Below are positions 26,965 to 35,847 of a stretch of 64,000 bases of DNA, one piece after another. The position numbers and the translations under genes are program-made. Source of the DNA: Clostridia bacterium (GTDB taxonomy: Bacteria; Bacillota; Clostridia; Oscillospirales; Acutalibacteraceae); the NCBI GenBank assembly GCA_017560255.1, contig JAFYOI010000003.1, positions 61,376 through 125,375 of the forward strand. Direction: 5' to 3'. The notes beneath the pieces were generated by a model. It ran no database searches and was not told the origin of the DNA. It saw only the letters and a program-made list of their open reading frames with translations. The stretch's first letter is position 1; the number at the start of each line of letters is the position of its first letter.

Positions 26965-27822
26965 TTATTGTTCTGTGGTGAAGCCTGTGAGCGCTTCAAA
27001 CGTACCCAGTTCGTAGCACGGGAAATAGATGCCCCAGATTTCACCGTCGCGCATAACTTTGAGGATATGATAGGTCTTGAGGTGAATGCAGCGGTAGTTG
27101 TCAACCGTCATTTTGTACTGCTTGTACGGGCCGACGTTGGGGGGCACGTCCTTGTTCCATTCGGGAATGGAAATACGCTTGTTTACGGTCAGAATGCCTT
27201 TTAGTTCGCTGAACGGGAATTCATATCTGCCCTCTAAATTTGCAAGATAGAGTTTGTCGTCCTGCACGAACGCTTTGTATTCAAAATTTGCGTGAGAAAA
27301 GAACGAAACGCCCCTTGTTTTTGCAACGGGTTGTCCCTTTTTGATTTTATAGCAGAAGGAGAGAACGTCAACATCAACTGCATCCTCGGGCACGTTGAGT
27401 TCAGCGTAAATCTCCTTGGAAATATCGTCAAGATTTTTGATGACAACCTGTGTTTCTTCGCTTTCACCAACATTTTTCGCCTTGCTTCTTGTGGCAAGAA
27501 ATAGAATGCCCCAGATTACAAAGCAAGCGCCGCACACGTAGAAAAGTTCGGGCGCATTTGCATACGCTGTTTTAAGGTCAACGTTGCGCATTCCTTTTAA
27601 AATTCCGCCCGCAATTATCAGCCAGCCGAAAAGGCAAACGTACATAATAACGCGCAGAACAATGGGCAGTTTCGCCTTGTTTTCAACGTCGCCCGCCTGC
27701 TCAATAGAATCTTCAAGTATGTGCGTTGATTCGGAAGAAGCACTGTTTACAAGGAATTCTTCGCCGTTGTAAACTGTATTCTTTTTATTTGTTGTAATAT
27801 CAATACCCAAAAATGGTTTCAT
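26965..27822 (-). CDS. Uncharacterised two-TM membrane protein
   Basis: This 285-residue protein has a cytoplasmic-looking N-terminus (about 50 residues, no signal peptide), two transmembrane segments near residues 55-75 and 89-110, and a ~175-residue C-terminal beta-rich domain ending LTGFTTEQ. The segment PFSELKGILTVNKRISIPEWNKD followed by YRCIHLKTYHILKV resembles PH-like domains of bacterial membrane proteins, which is inference. A GGGGGG run precedes the ATG. It is a single-gene unit with its own promoter and terminator. Confidence 0.7.
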   Translation of the reverse strand: MKPFLGIDITTNKKNTVYNGEEFLVNSASSESTHILEDSIEQAGDVENKAKLPIVLRVIMYVCLFGWLIIAGGILKGMRNVDLKTAYANAPELFYVCGACFVIWGILFLATRSKAKNVGESEETQVVIKNLDDISKEIYAELNVPEDAVDVDVLSFCYKIKKGQPVAKTRGVSFFSHANFEYKAFVQDDKLYLANLEGRYEFPFSELKGILTVNKRISIPEWNKDVPPNVGPYKQYKMTVDNYRCIHLKTYHILKVMRDGEIWGIYFPCYELGTFEALTGFTTEQ

Positions 27823-27842
27823 AGAAATCCCCCCATATTTGC

Positions 27843-27871
27843 ATTATAATCATTGTCATCGCATTTTTCAA
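27843..27871 (-). promoter_or_regulatory. Promoter of the 285-aa membrane protein gene
   Basis: Minus-strand TTGAAA (27866-27871) and a perfect TATAAT (27843-27848) are 17 bp apart. Confidence 0.7.
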
Positions 27872-27888
27872 CACATAGCGGGAAATTG

Positions 27889-27902
27889 TTAAGAAATCTT
27901 AA
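27889..27902. promoter_or_regulatory. Palindrome upstream of the response regulator gene
   Basis: TTAAGA-AA-TCTTAA is a perfect 14-bp palindrome in the divergent intergenic region, 72 bases before the response regulator start. It could be a site for that regulator or another protein; there is no direct evidence. Confidence 0.35.
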
Positions 27903-27973
27903 TAATTTTCATAGTGAATTCTTAGGATTTGTATGCTATGATTTTATTACAACGATGGGACGAGGTGACAGAA

Positions 27974-28654
27974 ATGAACATTTTGGTTGTTGATGATGAC
28001 AGAGAGATTGTGGACAGTATAGCAATCTTTCTTTCGGGCGAAGGGTACAGCGTTTTTAAGGCGTACGACGGAAATGAAGCGCTTGAGATTCTGTCGGAAA
28101 ACGAAGTGCATCTGATGATACTGGACGTTATGATGCCGAAACTTGACGGAATCAAAACGCTGTTACAATTAAGACAATCCCGAAACGTTCCCGTTATTCT
28201 TCTGTCCGCCAAGTCGGAGGATGCTGACAAAATTCTGGGGCTCACTGCAGGGGCTGATGATTACGTCACAAAGCCGTTCAATCCCTCCGAACTTATTGCA
28301 AGGGTCAAATCGCAGATAAGGAGATACACTGCGCTCGGTTCAATCGGCAAACAGAACGGTAAAATAACAATTGACGGACTGTGTGTAAACACCGAAACGA
28401 AGTCGGTAAAGGTTGACGGCGAGGACGTGCGACTGACTCCGATTGAGTACAGGATACTTGAACTTCTGGCGAGAAACAGGGGAAAGGTGTTTTCTGCGCA
28501 GGAGATTTATTGCTCGGTGTGGAATGAGCAGACTGTCATCGGTGATAACACAATCACCGTGCATATACGACATATCAGAGAAAAAATTGAAATAAACCCC
28601 AAAGAGCCTCGCTATTTAAAGGTCGTCTGGGGTGTGGGGTACAAGATTGAGTAA
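27974..28654 (+). CDS. Response regulator, OmpR/PhoB type
   Basis: A 226-residue DNA-binding response regulator. The receiver domain has DDD near residues 7-9, the phospho-acceptor Asp51 in ILDVMMPKLDG, and the conserved Lys in VTKPFNP. The winged-helix domain follows from about residue 130 (VRLTPIEYRILELLARNRGKVFSAQEIY ... VHIRHIREKI). The start is the ATG after GAGGTGAC, giving the typical MNILVVDDD. It is the first gene of an operon with a micro-protein and a sensor kinase. Confidence 0.95.
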   Translation: MNILVVDDDREIVDSIAIFLSGEGYSVFKAYDGNEALEILSENEVHLMILDVMMPKLDGIKTLLQLRQSRNVPVILLSAKSEDADKILGLTAGADDYVTKPFNPSELIARVKSQIRRYTALGSIGKQNGKITIDGLCVNTETKSVKVDGEDVRLTPIEYRILELLARNRGKVFSAQEIYCSVWNEQTVIGDNTITVHIRHIREKIEINPKEPRYLKVVWGVGYKIE

Positions 28655-28666
28655 GGGGGATTCAAT

Positions 28667-28780
28667 ATGATAAAAGTCATATTATCCGCAATAGCAAAGG
28701 TTATAGCGGTCGCTTTGGCGGTCACTTTCCTTGTGTTCGGAGTGAAAGTGATATCGGACGCTGTAAAAAGGAGGGTTTAA
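28667..28780 (+). CDS. 37-residue single-TM protein resembling the sensor kinase N-terminus
   Basis: This short frame has a good RBS (AAGGGGG) and ends with its stop directly before the kinase start. The product MIKVILSAIAKVIAVALAV...LVFGVKVISDAVKRRV aligns residue for residue with the first 36 residues of the kinase (MRKVIFSAVTKTVAFILAVACLVLGVNVIVNAI), with about half identical. It has one hydrophobic segment and a basic end. It may be a partial duplication of the kinase 5' end that now encodes a separate small membrane protein, possibly a partner of the kinase TM helix. Confidence 0.75.
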   Translation: MIKVILSAIAKVIAVALAVTFLVFGVKVISDAVKRRV

Positions 28781-28781
28781 C

Positions 28782-30785
28782 GTGAGGAAGGTAATATTCT
28801 CCGCGGTGACGAAAACAGTTGCGTTTATTCTGGCAGTTGCTTGCCTTGTTTTAGGTGTGAACGTCATCGTCAACGCCATAGATAAATATGAGAAAGAAGA
28901 ACTTAAAATATATGATTTTGAACGCACGTTCAGTCAGTCAAACCATTTCAGATGGATGTTGACGGATCCCGTTTGGGCAGTTTCGGGAGCGATTGATAAA
29001 TATTGGCCAAACGGTGAAAAGAGTTTGGAACAGTTGGTGAAAGAGTCGCTTAACGCTATGCAAAGTAACGACAGGATTGATTATCTTGTTATTATAAACG
29101 GCAAAAAAATCACTAATTGCTGGGAGTACGAAAAGGACTACTTTGAAAACCAAAGGTTCTATTACAGCGTTGAGGGTAAGGGCAACGGACGTTTTGAAAC
29201 GAGAGATTCGTACAATACCGGCTATCTTACCAACGTTTATGATGCATTCAAGACGTATAGCAATAAAGTTTCCGTATACGTGAGTATAAAAGAAACCTAC
29301 GTTCAGCAGTGTGAGGCGGCTTGGAACAGGCAGGCGGATCTTGCGATGAAGAGCGCCGTTCGGGCGCTTGCTTTCGCAGGCGGTGCACTTTTGATGATCG
29401 TGTTCCTCTGCGTGATTGCGGGTAAAAACGGAAAAGGAGAACTCAAAGCGAGTTGGTTTGACCGCATCTGGACGGAGATCCATCTTGGCGTAATGGCGGC
29501 GGCAGTAATCCTTTCCGTACCTGCAATATGGGCGATTTTAGAGGAGTTTATTGGCAACCGAATGCCCGTTAATCTGACTTTGTGGCTGACACTTTCAATA
29601 TCAGGTGCGGCGGGCGTGCTGATTATAACCTGTTTGTTGTCACTTGTTCGCAAGATAAAGTGCGGCATTTTTCTCAAAACGAGCGTTATATTCATCGTTC
29701 TGAGTTGGGTGTTCCGAATCTTATTCAGATTTCTCAAGTGGTTCGGCAGGAAGTTAAAGAATGCGTTTGCGCTCGTCTGGAAATTCACGACGAAGAAGTC
29801 GGGTGCGCTGATTATTCTGACAACGCTTGTTTATACCGTGGTTGCGGTCGTTATTGGTGTATTGCTTACTGATGACGAAACGGCGATTGTCGGAATTATA
29901 CTCGGAATTTTAGCCTTTGCCGCCGTGTGCTACATTGTGATAAAACGCGCAAAGGAACTCGAAGAAATCAAGGGCGGCGTTGCACAGGTCAGAAGCGGTA
30001 ACCTATCCCACAAAATTCCCGAATTGAAGCACGAGGATCTGAATGTTCTGGCGAGCGACATCAACGATATTGCGCTCGGACTTGATCAGTCCGTTGCGGC
30101 AAAAATCAAAGCGGAGCGAATGAAAACCGAACTTATCACCAATGTTTCACACGATTTGAAAACCCCGCTCACGTCGATAATCAATTATACGGAATTACTT
30201 TCCAAGGTTGACAAAATGCCCGACGAAGCGATGGACTACGTTAAGATTATCGCAAAAAAGAGTGAGCGGCTGAAAAATCTTACACAGGATTTGTTCGATA
30301 TGTCGAAGGTGCAGAGCGGCAACGAGGAGATAACTCCCGAACAACTCGACGTCGCGCTGCTCGTAAATCAGTCCCTTGGTGAGCACGACAATGAAATCAA
30401 GGCATCCGGACTTAATTTCTGCTTGAATCTTGAGGAGAAACTCTATATTTTTGCTGACGGGCGCAAGATGTCCCGCGTTATGAGTAACCTCATCAGCAAC
30501 GTTCTCAAGTATGCGATGAAGAATACAAGAGTGTTTGTTTCGGTGCAGGAGTTTGAGGGCAAAGCAGTGATTGAAATTAAAAATATTTCTGCATATCCTT
30601 TGGATTTCGACGCGCAAGAGATAACGGCGCGTTTCGTCCGTGGGGATAAATCACGCTCGCTGGAGGGTAACGGGCTTGGCCTTGCGATTGCCCGCAGTTA
30701 TACCGAACTTTGCGGCGGTGAGTTTGAAATAGTAATAGACGGGGATCTGTTCAAAGCAGTTATAAGATTTCCAAAACACCGGTGA
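28782..30785 (+). CDS. Sensor histidine kinase with multi-TM N-terminus
   Basis: A 667-residue membrane kinase from a GTG start, with GGAGGG 6 bases upstream. The first TM segment is at about residues 9-30, followed by an ~165-residue outer domain. About five further TM segments span residues 195-390, then a HAMP-like linker (VRSGNLSHKIPELKHEDLNVLASDIN). The HisKA motif NVSHDLKTPLTSIINY has His457, and the ATPase domain has N-box NLISNVLKYA and G-box EGNGLGLAIA. It pairs with the upstream response regulator. The signal is unknown; genes downstream do not reveal the target. Confidence 0.93.
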   Translation: MRKVIFSAVTKTVAFILAVACLVLGVNVIVNAIDKYEKEELKIYDFERTFSQSNHFRWMLTDPVWAVSGAIDKYWPNGEKSLEQLVKESLNAMQSNDRIDYLVIINGKKITNCWEYEKDYFENQRFYYSVEGKGNGRFETRDSYNTGYLTNVYDAFKTYSNKVSVYVSIKETYVQQCEAAWNRQADLAMKSAVRALAFAGGALLMIVFLCVIAGKNGKGELKASWFDRIWTEIHLGVMAAAVILSVPAIWAILEEFIGNRMPVNLTLWLTLSISGAAGVLIITCLLSLVRKIKCGIFLKTSVIFIVLSWVFRILFRFLKWFGRKLKNAFALVWKFTTKKSGALIILTTLVYTVVAVVIGVLLTDDETAIVGIILGILAFAAVCYIVIKRAKELEEIKGGVAQVRSGNLSHKIPELKHEDLNVLASDINDIALGLDQSVAAKIKAERMKTELITNVSHDLKTPLTSIINYTELLSKVDKMPDEAMDYVKIIAKKSERLKNLTQDLFDMSKVQSGNEEITPEQLDVALLVNQSLGEHDNEIKASGLNFCLNLEEKLYIFADGRKMSRVMSNLISNVLKYAMKNTRVFVSVQEFEGKAVIEIKNISAYPLDFDAQEITARFVRGDKSRSLEGNGLGLAIARSYTELCGGEFEIVIDGDLFKAVIRFPKHR

Positions 30786-30845
30786 ATTCTTGAAAAAAGT
30801 TTTAAAACATCGCTCAAAGTACGATGAATGGGACAAACTATGTGT

Positions 30846-30851
30846 TATAAT
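30846..30851 (+). promoter_or_regulatory. Candidate -10 box in the gap after the kinase gene
   Basis: A TGTGTTATAAT context contains a perfect TATAAT with only a weak -35 (GATGAA, 17 bp upstream). A start near 30858 would give a ~120-nt transcript ending at the strong hairpin at 30943-30978. Confidence 0.35.
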
Positions 30852-30942
30852 ACAGACATAGTTGAACGGAAAAACGTTTGACCGTTGAATTGATTACAAG
30901 TTGTTTGTCATAATATATCTCTTTCTTTCTTAATTTTGTTGT

Positions 30943-30978
30943 GCAACGGGCACCTGTCGCAAGACGGGTGCCCGTTGC
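30943..30978 (+). terminator. Strong hairpin with GCAA tetraloop
   Basis: GCAACGGGCACCTGTC pairs with GACGGGTGCCCGTTGC (one T-G wobble) around a GCAA loop. The following sequence is CTTTATT, a poor T tract. It may end the kinase operon, end a small RNA, or be a stable mRNA end. The rest of the 30786-31135 gap shows only AT-rich sequence and an AACTATG/CATAGTT repeat near 30994-31017. Confidence 0.6.
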
Positions 30979-31135
30979 CTTTATTGCATATTTAACTATG
31001 CGATAGGAGCATAGTTCAGAGAAAATTATCAATATTTTCTATATGTAGATTTTGGAAGTGGTTTTACGGTTGCTTTTTGCGACATATTGTGATAAAATTT
31101 TCCTAATGATATTGGCACTGAAAGGTTGGATAGAT

Positions 31136-32542
31136 TTGAAGAAAATTATTGCACTTGCGGCTTTGTTGGTGTGTGCGTTGTTTGTGCTTGTGGGTTGTGG
31201 ACATAGGCACACGTCAAACGTGAAGTATTCCTGTACGGAGGGGCAGGTTTGCTCCGAGTGCGGCGAAGTTATGAGAGAGCCTACGGAGCATTTATCGCAG
31301 AGTGAGGCAACGTGCACTCAGGACAGCATCTGCTACGTCTGCGGTACGGTTATGGAAGAAAAGAAAGGGCACGTAATGCCCGATAAATATAATTGTATGG
31401 AAAATGTTTTGTGCGCTGTTTGCGGCGAAGTTATGGCGCAGGCGCCCGGTCACACTTCGGCGGGCGAAGCAACCTGCACCAAGGATGAGGTCTGCTCTGT
31501 TTGTGGAGAGGTGCTTACCGTAGCGAACGGTCACGTGCCGGGCCCCGAGGCGACGGCAACTACTAATCAGAAGTGCGTTGATTGCGGAGAAATCCTTGCT
31601 TACGCAACGGGTAGCGGTTCTACTCAGCAGAAACCGGTTGAGATGATTCCCGAAACGTTTTCGGGCGGTCATTATAACAACAATATCAACGCCTACTATT
31701 CGGGTAGTGTGCTTGTTTGCGGCGACTATGCGCTTGAATATTTTTCATTGAATTCTGCGGGCAGTTCAAATTACGCGTCAATCGTAAATAATTTTGCCGC
31801 AAAATATCCGCAACTCAACGTAACTAATTTGCTTGTGCCCAAGAGTGCAACTTTCAATGCGCCGTCGGGTTACTCCAGTCAGACTACAAATCATCAGAGT
31901 TTTATTACCAACACGTACGCTCAGATGAACGGCAGCGTTGTTAAAGCGGATGCATTTGGTATTATGGCTGAACATAAGGGTGAGTATCTTTTCTACCGAA
32001 CCGACCACCACTGGACGTCGCTCGGCGCTTATTATGCAAGCGTTGCTTACTGTCAGGCAAACGGCATCACACCTTTGGCGCTCAGTAGTTACAGAACGGT
32101 TGTAAATACGGGCTTTATCGGTACACTTTATTCATTCTGCAATTCTCCGAAGCCGTCGTGTCTGCTTGCAAACCCCGACTACACGGTCGGTCATTTGCCT
32201 CAGACGTCATACACTTTGTCAACCTATCCTTATACGGCGATTGTGCAGAGTGCGAAGAGTTACGCGGGAATGTTCCTCGGCGGCGACCAGGGCTTTATGC
32301 ACTTTGTGACCGAGAATAAAAACGGCAAAAAACTTATTATTTTCAAGGAATCCTATGGTAACGCGTTTGCACCGTATATGCTTGACTATTACGAGGAAGT
32401 AATTGTAATTGATATCCGTTATACTACCGATTCTGTTGAGTCTATAATCAATGAATACGGAATCACCGATGCGCTTATCATTAACAACGTGCAGGCGGCA
32501 GTCAGTCTTCAGACTTCACTGTCAAACAAGTTGATGTCTTAG
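31136..32542 (+). CDS. Lipoprotein with CxxCG repeats and a DHHW domain
   Basis: Starting at the TTG at 31136 gives a clean lipoprotein signal (KKIIALAALLVCALFVLVGC, with lipobox Cys near residue 21) and 468 residues; longer readings lack an RBS. Residues 25-140 hold five repeats of the form C-x5-CxxCGxV, spaced by about 25 residues and separated by GH or EH. The C-terminal ~300 residues contain FYRTDHHWTSLGAYYAS and IFKESYGNAFAPYMLDYYEEVIVIDIRY, the signatures of DHHW/AlgX-like SGNH proteins, where Asp and His act in acyl transfer or ester hydrolysis on surface sugars. The substrate is unknown. Confidence 0.82.
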   Translation: MKKIIALAALLVCALFVLVGCGHRHTSNVKYSCTEGQVCSECGEVMREPTEHLSQSEATCTQDSICYVCGTVMEEKKGHVMPDKYNCMENVLCAVCGEVMAQAPGHTSAGEATCTKDEVCSVCGEVLTVANGHVPGPEATATTNQKCVDCGEILAYATGSGSTQQKPVEMIPETFSGGHYNNNINAYYSGSVLVCGDYALEYFSLNSAGSSNYASIVNNFAAKYPQLNVTNLLVPKSATFNAPSGYSSQTTNHQSFITNTYAQMNGSVVKADAFGIMAEHKGEYLFYRTDHHWTSLGAYYASVAYCQANGITPLALSSYRTVVNTGFIGTLYSFCNSPKPSCLLANPDYTVGHLPQTSYTLSTYPYTAIVQSAKSYAGMFLGGDQGFMHFVTENKNGKKLIIFKESYGNAFAPYMLDYYEEVIVIDIRYTTDSVESIINEYGITDALIINNVQAAVSLQTSLSNKLMS

Positions 32543-32559
32543 TAAAATCAACAAAAAAT

Positions 32560-32588
32560 AACCCCGCTTGAAAATCAAGCGGGGTTTC
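32560..32588. terminator. Bidirectional terminator between convergent genes
   Basis: AACCCCGCTTGA and TCAAGCGGGGTT pair perfectly around AAA, with A/T runs on both sides. It serves the DHHW lipoprotein gene and the oppositely oriented fba. Confidence 0.92.
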
Positions 32589-32598
32589 ATGCTTTTAA

Positions 32599-33534
32599 TT
32601 AGAGTTTATTATCGCAACCAAGAACGTTTATGATTTTACGCGCAACCATTGCTTTGATTGCATCTCGAGCGGGGGAGAGATACTGGCGCGGGTCGAAATC
32701 CGAAGGATGCTCAGCCATGTGCTCCCTGATGGAAGCGGTCATAGCAAGTCTTAAATCGGAGTCAATATTAATCTTACAAACAGCCATACCTGCTGCTTTA
32801 CGGAGCATATCCTCGGGGATGCCGATTGCATCATCCATCTTGCCGCCAAACTTGTTGATCTTCTCAACAAATTCGGGGATTACGGAACTTGCACCGTGGA
32901 GAACAATCGGGAATCCGGGCAATTTCTTTTCAACTTCTTCAAGAATGTCAAAGCGCAATTGCGGTTTCTGACCCTTCTTGAATTTAAACGCGCCGTGGCT
33001 TGTGCCGATGGCGATTGCAAGCGAGTCAACGCCCGTTCTTGCAACGAACTCCTCAACCTGTTCGGGACGGGTGTAGGATGCGTCCTCAGCGCTTACATTT
33101 ACGTCGTCCTCAATACCCGCAAGTTGACCGAGTTCACCCTCAACTACAACGCCGTGAGCGTGAGCATATTCAACAACTTTCTTCGTAACGGCGATATTGT
33201 CCTCAAAACTGTGGTGTGAGCCGTCAATCATAACGGATGTAAAGCCACCGTCTATGCAGGATTTACAGATTTCAAAATCTGCGCCGTGGTCAAGGTGGAG
33301 AACGATGGGAAGTCCCGTTTCATAAACGGCCGCCTCAACAAGTTTCATAAGATATGTGTGGTTTGCGTATTTTCTTGCACCTGCGGAAACCTGAAGAATA
33401 AGGGGCGCTCTGAGTTCAGCGGCAGCCTCGGTGATACCCTGCACGATTTCCATATTGTTTACGTTAAAAGCGCCGATAGCGTAGCCGCCCTCGTATGCTT
33501 TTTTGAACATTTCGGTTGAAGTTACAAGTGGCAT
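32599..33534 (-). CDS. fba: Fructose-1,6-bisphosphate aldolase, class II
   Basis: A 311-residue zinc-dependent aldolase splitting fructose-1,6-bisphosphate into DHAP and glyceraldehyde-3-phosphate. It starts MPLVTSTEMFKKAYEGGYAIGAFNVNN after AGGAG. Metal and substrate motifs LHLDHGADFEICKSCIDGGFTSVMIDGSHHSFEDN, AIGTSHG and LHGASSV are present. It lies divergently from pgk-tpiA-gpmI, making a glycolytic neighbourhood. A TATAAT box lies upstream on the minus strand at about 33589-33594. Confidence 0.97.
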   Translation of the reverse strand: MPLVTSTEMFKKAYEGGYAIGAFNVNNMEIVQGITEAAAELRAPLILQVSAGARKYANHTYLMKLVEAAVYETGLPIVLHLDHGADFEICKSCIDGGFTSVMIDGSHHSFEDNIAVTKKVVEYAHAHGVVVEGELGQLAGIEDDVNVSAEDASYTRPEQVEEFVARTGVDSLAIAIGTSHGAFKFKKGQKPQLRFDILEEVEKKLPGFPIVLHGASSVIPEFVEKINKFGGKMDDAIGIPEDMLRKAAGMAVCKINIDSDLRLAMTASIREHMAEHPSDFDPRQYLSPARDAIKAMVARKIINVLGCDNKL

Positions 33535-33690
33535 AATAATTCTCCTTTGCATTTTATTTCCAGGATCATATTTTTTATATTCATCTCGATTATACATAAT
33601 TTAAATTAAAAATGAAAGTAGTTTTTAAGAAATTTTAAACATTTTTTTAATTTTTTTCTGAAAACTTCGGGAAATTTATTTAAATGCACT

Positions 33691-33719
33691 TGTTTAAATT
33701 TGCGGATTAGTATATAATT
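33691..33719 (+). promoter_or_regulatory. Promoter of the pgk-tpiA-gpmI operon
   Basis: TTGTTT (33691-33696) and a perfect TATAAT (33714-33719) are 17 bp apart, about 62 bases before the pgk start. Confidence 0.7.
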
Positions 33720-33781
33720 ATCAAGAAAGAAGCCTGCTTTCAGGCGCGAAACAATGTTATTTTAAAAAAGGGGATGTCTTT

Positions 33782-34972
33782 GTGGGAGAACTTAACAAAA
33801 AGAGCATTGAGGATATTTCTGTAAAATCCAAAAAGGTACTTGTAAGGTGCGATTTTAACGTGCCGCTTAAAGAGGGAGTCATCACAAGCGACAAGAGAAT
33901 CAGGGAGTCGCTTAAAACTATAAAATATCTTATCGACAACGGTGCAAAGGTTATCCTTTGTTCCCACCTTGGCCGTCCTAAGAAGGGCGGATTTGAGGCA
34001 GAGTTTTCAATGGCTCCGGTTGCACAGAGATTGAGCGAATTGCTCGGAATCAAAGTTAAATTAGCGGGCGACGTTGTAGGCGAGAGTGCTTTTGAACTTG
34101 CTGCGTCACTTGGTGATGGCGAAGTAATGCTTCTTGAAAACGTACGTTTTGAAAAGGGCGAAACAAAGAACGACCCCGACCTCAGCCGTAAATTTGCCGA
34201 CCTTGCGGACATTTTTGTAAACGATGCTTTCGGCACTGCTCACAGAGCGCATTCTTCAACGGCGGGCGTAGCGCAGTTCATCCCCTGCGTTTGCGGATAC
34301 CTCATTGAAAAGGAAATCAAATATCTCGGACAGGCTATCGAAGCGCCTGAAAGACCGCTCACGGCAATCCTTGGCGGCGCAAAGGTTTCCGATAAAATTA
34401 AAGTTATTGAAAATTTGCTCAGCAAGGTTGATAACCTCATTATTGGCGGCGGTATGGGTAACAACTTTATGGCGGCAAAGGGTATTGACGTCGGTTCATC
34501 TCTTATTGAGAGCGACAGCATCAAGACCGCTGCTGAGATTATGGAAATTGCAAAGGCAAAGGGCGTAAATATTTACACTCCCACCGATTGCATTATCGCT
34601 GACTCCTTCTCCGAGGAGGCTGCAACACAGGTTTGCAACGGAAATATTCCGCAGGGTTGGATGGCTCTTGACATCGGACCCGAAACAACAAAAACCTACG
34701 TTGACGTCGTAAAGGCTTCCAAGACAATCGTATGGAACGGCCCGATGGGCGTATTTGAGATGGCTCCGTTTGCAAACGGCACAAAGGCTGTTGCTCAGGC
34801 TATGGCTGACGTTGACGGATTTACAATTATCGGCGGCGGCGACTCTGCAGCGGCTGTTCAGAAGTTCGGCTTGGCTGACAAGATGTCCCACGTTTCAACC
34901 GGTGGCGGCGCATCTCTTGAATTCCTTGAGGGAATTGAGTTGCCCGGTATCGCAGTGCTTAACGATAAATAA
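33782..34972 (+). CDS. pgk: Phosphoglycerate kinase
   Basis: This 396-residue enzyme makes ATP from 1,3-bisphosphoglycerate. It starts at a GTG after AAAGGGGATG. Characteristic blocks are [58 protein letters not shown] and [34 protein letters not shown]. It is first in an operon with tpiA and gpmI. The gap (gap/gapA) gene often found here is absent. Confidence 0.98.
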   Translation: MGELNKKSIEDISVKSKKVLVRCDFNVPLKEGVITSDKRIRESLKTIKYLIDNGAKVILCSHLGRPKKGGFEAEFSMAPVAQRLSELLGIKVKLAGDVVGESAFELAASLGDGEVMLLENVRFEKGETKNDPDLSRKFADLADIFVNDAFGTAHRAHSSTAGVAQFIPCVCGYLIEKEIKYLGQAIEAPERPLTAILGGAKVSDKIKVIENLLSKVDNLIIGGGMGNNFMAAKGIDVGSSLIESDSIKTAAEIMEIAKAKGVNIYTPTDCIIADSFSEEAATQVCNGNIPQGWMALDIGPETTKTYVDVVKASKTIVWNGPMGVFEMAPFANGTKAVAQAMADVDGFTIIGGGDSAAAVQKFGLADKMSHVSTGGGASLEFLEGIELPGIAVLNDK

Positions 34973-35013
34973 TTACTGCTCACTTAAAAATTTAACGGAA
35001 AGGTGAGATTGCT

Positions 35014-35784
35014 ATGGCAAGAGAGAAGAAAAGGGCTATAATTGCGGGCAACTGGAAAATGAACAAGACCCCGTCCGAAACAACCGCCCTTATAAACGAA
35101 CTTAAACCCCTTGTTGAAAATGCGGATTGCGACGTAATCGTGTGTGTTCCGTTTGTGTCGATTTCTGCGGCTGTTGAGGCTGTAAAGGGTAGCAACATCA
35201 AGGTTGGCGCGCAGAATTGTCACTGGGAACAGAGCGGCGCATTCACGGGCGAAATTTCGGCACAGATGCTTTGCGAAACGGGCGTTGAATACGTAATCAT
35301 CGGCCATAGCGAGCGCAGGCAGTATTTTGGTGAAACCAACAAGACTGTAAATAAACGTATGAGAGCGGCGCTTGCCGCGGACCTCAACGTAATTGTATGC
35401 GTTGGTGAAACGTTAGAGCAGAGGGAGAGCGGCGTTACGGAGGAAATTCTTTCCGAGCAGGTAAAAATTGCTTTCTGCGGAATCGAACCGAGTGATTTTG
35501 ATAAAATTACTGTCGCATATGAGCCTGTATGGGCAATCGGTACGGGTAAGACCGCAACAAGCGAGCAGGCGAATGCCGCTTGCGCGCATATCCGTGACTG
35601 CATTGTTGAACTTTACAATCTCCGTCTTGCTAACGATATACGCATTCAGTACGGCGGCTCAATGAACGCCGCAAACGCTCAGCAACTTCTTGACGAGCCC
35701 GACATTAACGGCGGGCTTATCGGCGGTGCGGCGCTTAAAGCAGCGGATTTTGCAAAAATCGTGGAGGTTGCATCCGCTAACTAG
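35014..35784 (+). CDS. tpiA: Triose-phosphate isomerase
   Basis: A 256-residue TIM barrel interconverting DHAP and glyceraldehyde-3-phosphate. NWKMN is near residue 11, the catalytic His is in IIGHSERRQYFGE (about residue 95), the catalytic Glu is in AYEPVWAIGTGKTA, and the phosphate-binding GGSMNA and GGAAL are at the end. A good AAAGG site precedes the ATG. Confidence 0.98.
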   Translation: MAREKKRAIIAGNWKMNKTPSETTALINELKPLVENADCDVIVCVPFVSISAAVEAVKGSNIKVGAQNCHWEQSGAFTGEISAQMLCETGVEYVIIGHSERRQYFGETNKTVNKRMRAALAADLNVIVCVGETLEQRESGVTEEILSEQVKIAFCGIEPSDFDKITVAYEPVWAIGTGKTATSEQANAACAHIRDCIVELYNLRLANDIRIQYGGSMNAANAQQLLDEPDINGGLIGGAALKAADFAKIVEVASAN

Positions 35785-35847
35785 AATATCTGAAAAAGTC
35801 GGCGGCTCTGTTTTTCGGGGCCGCTGTTAAGTTAAGGTGGTAGTAAA

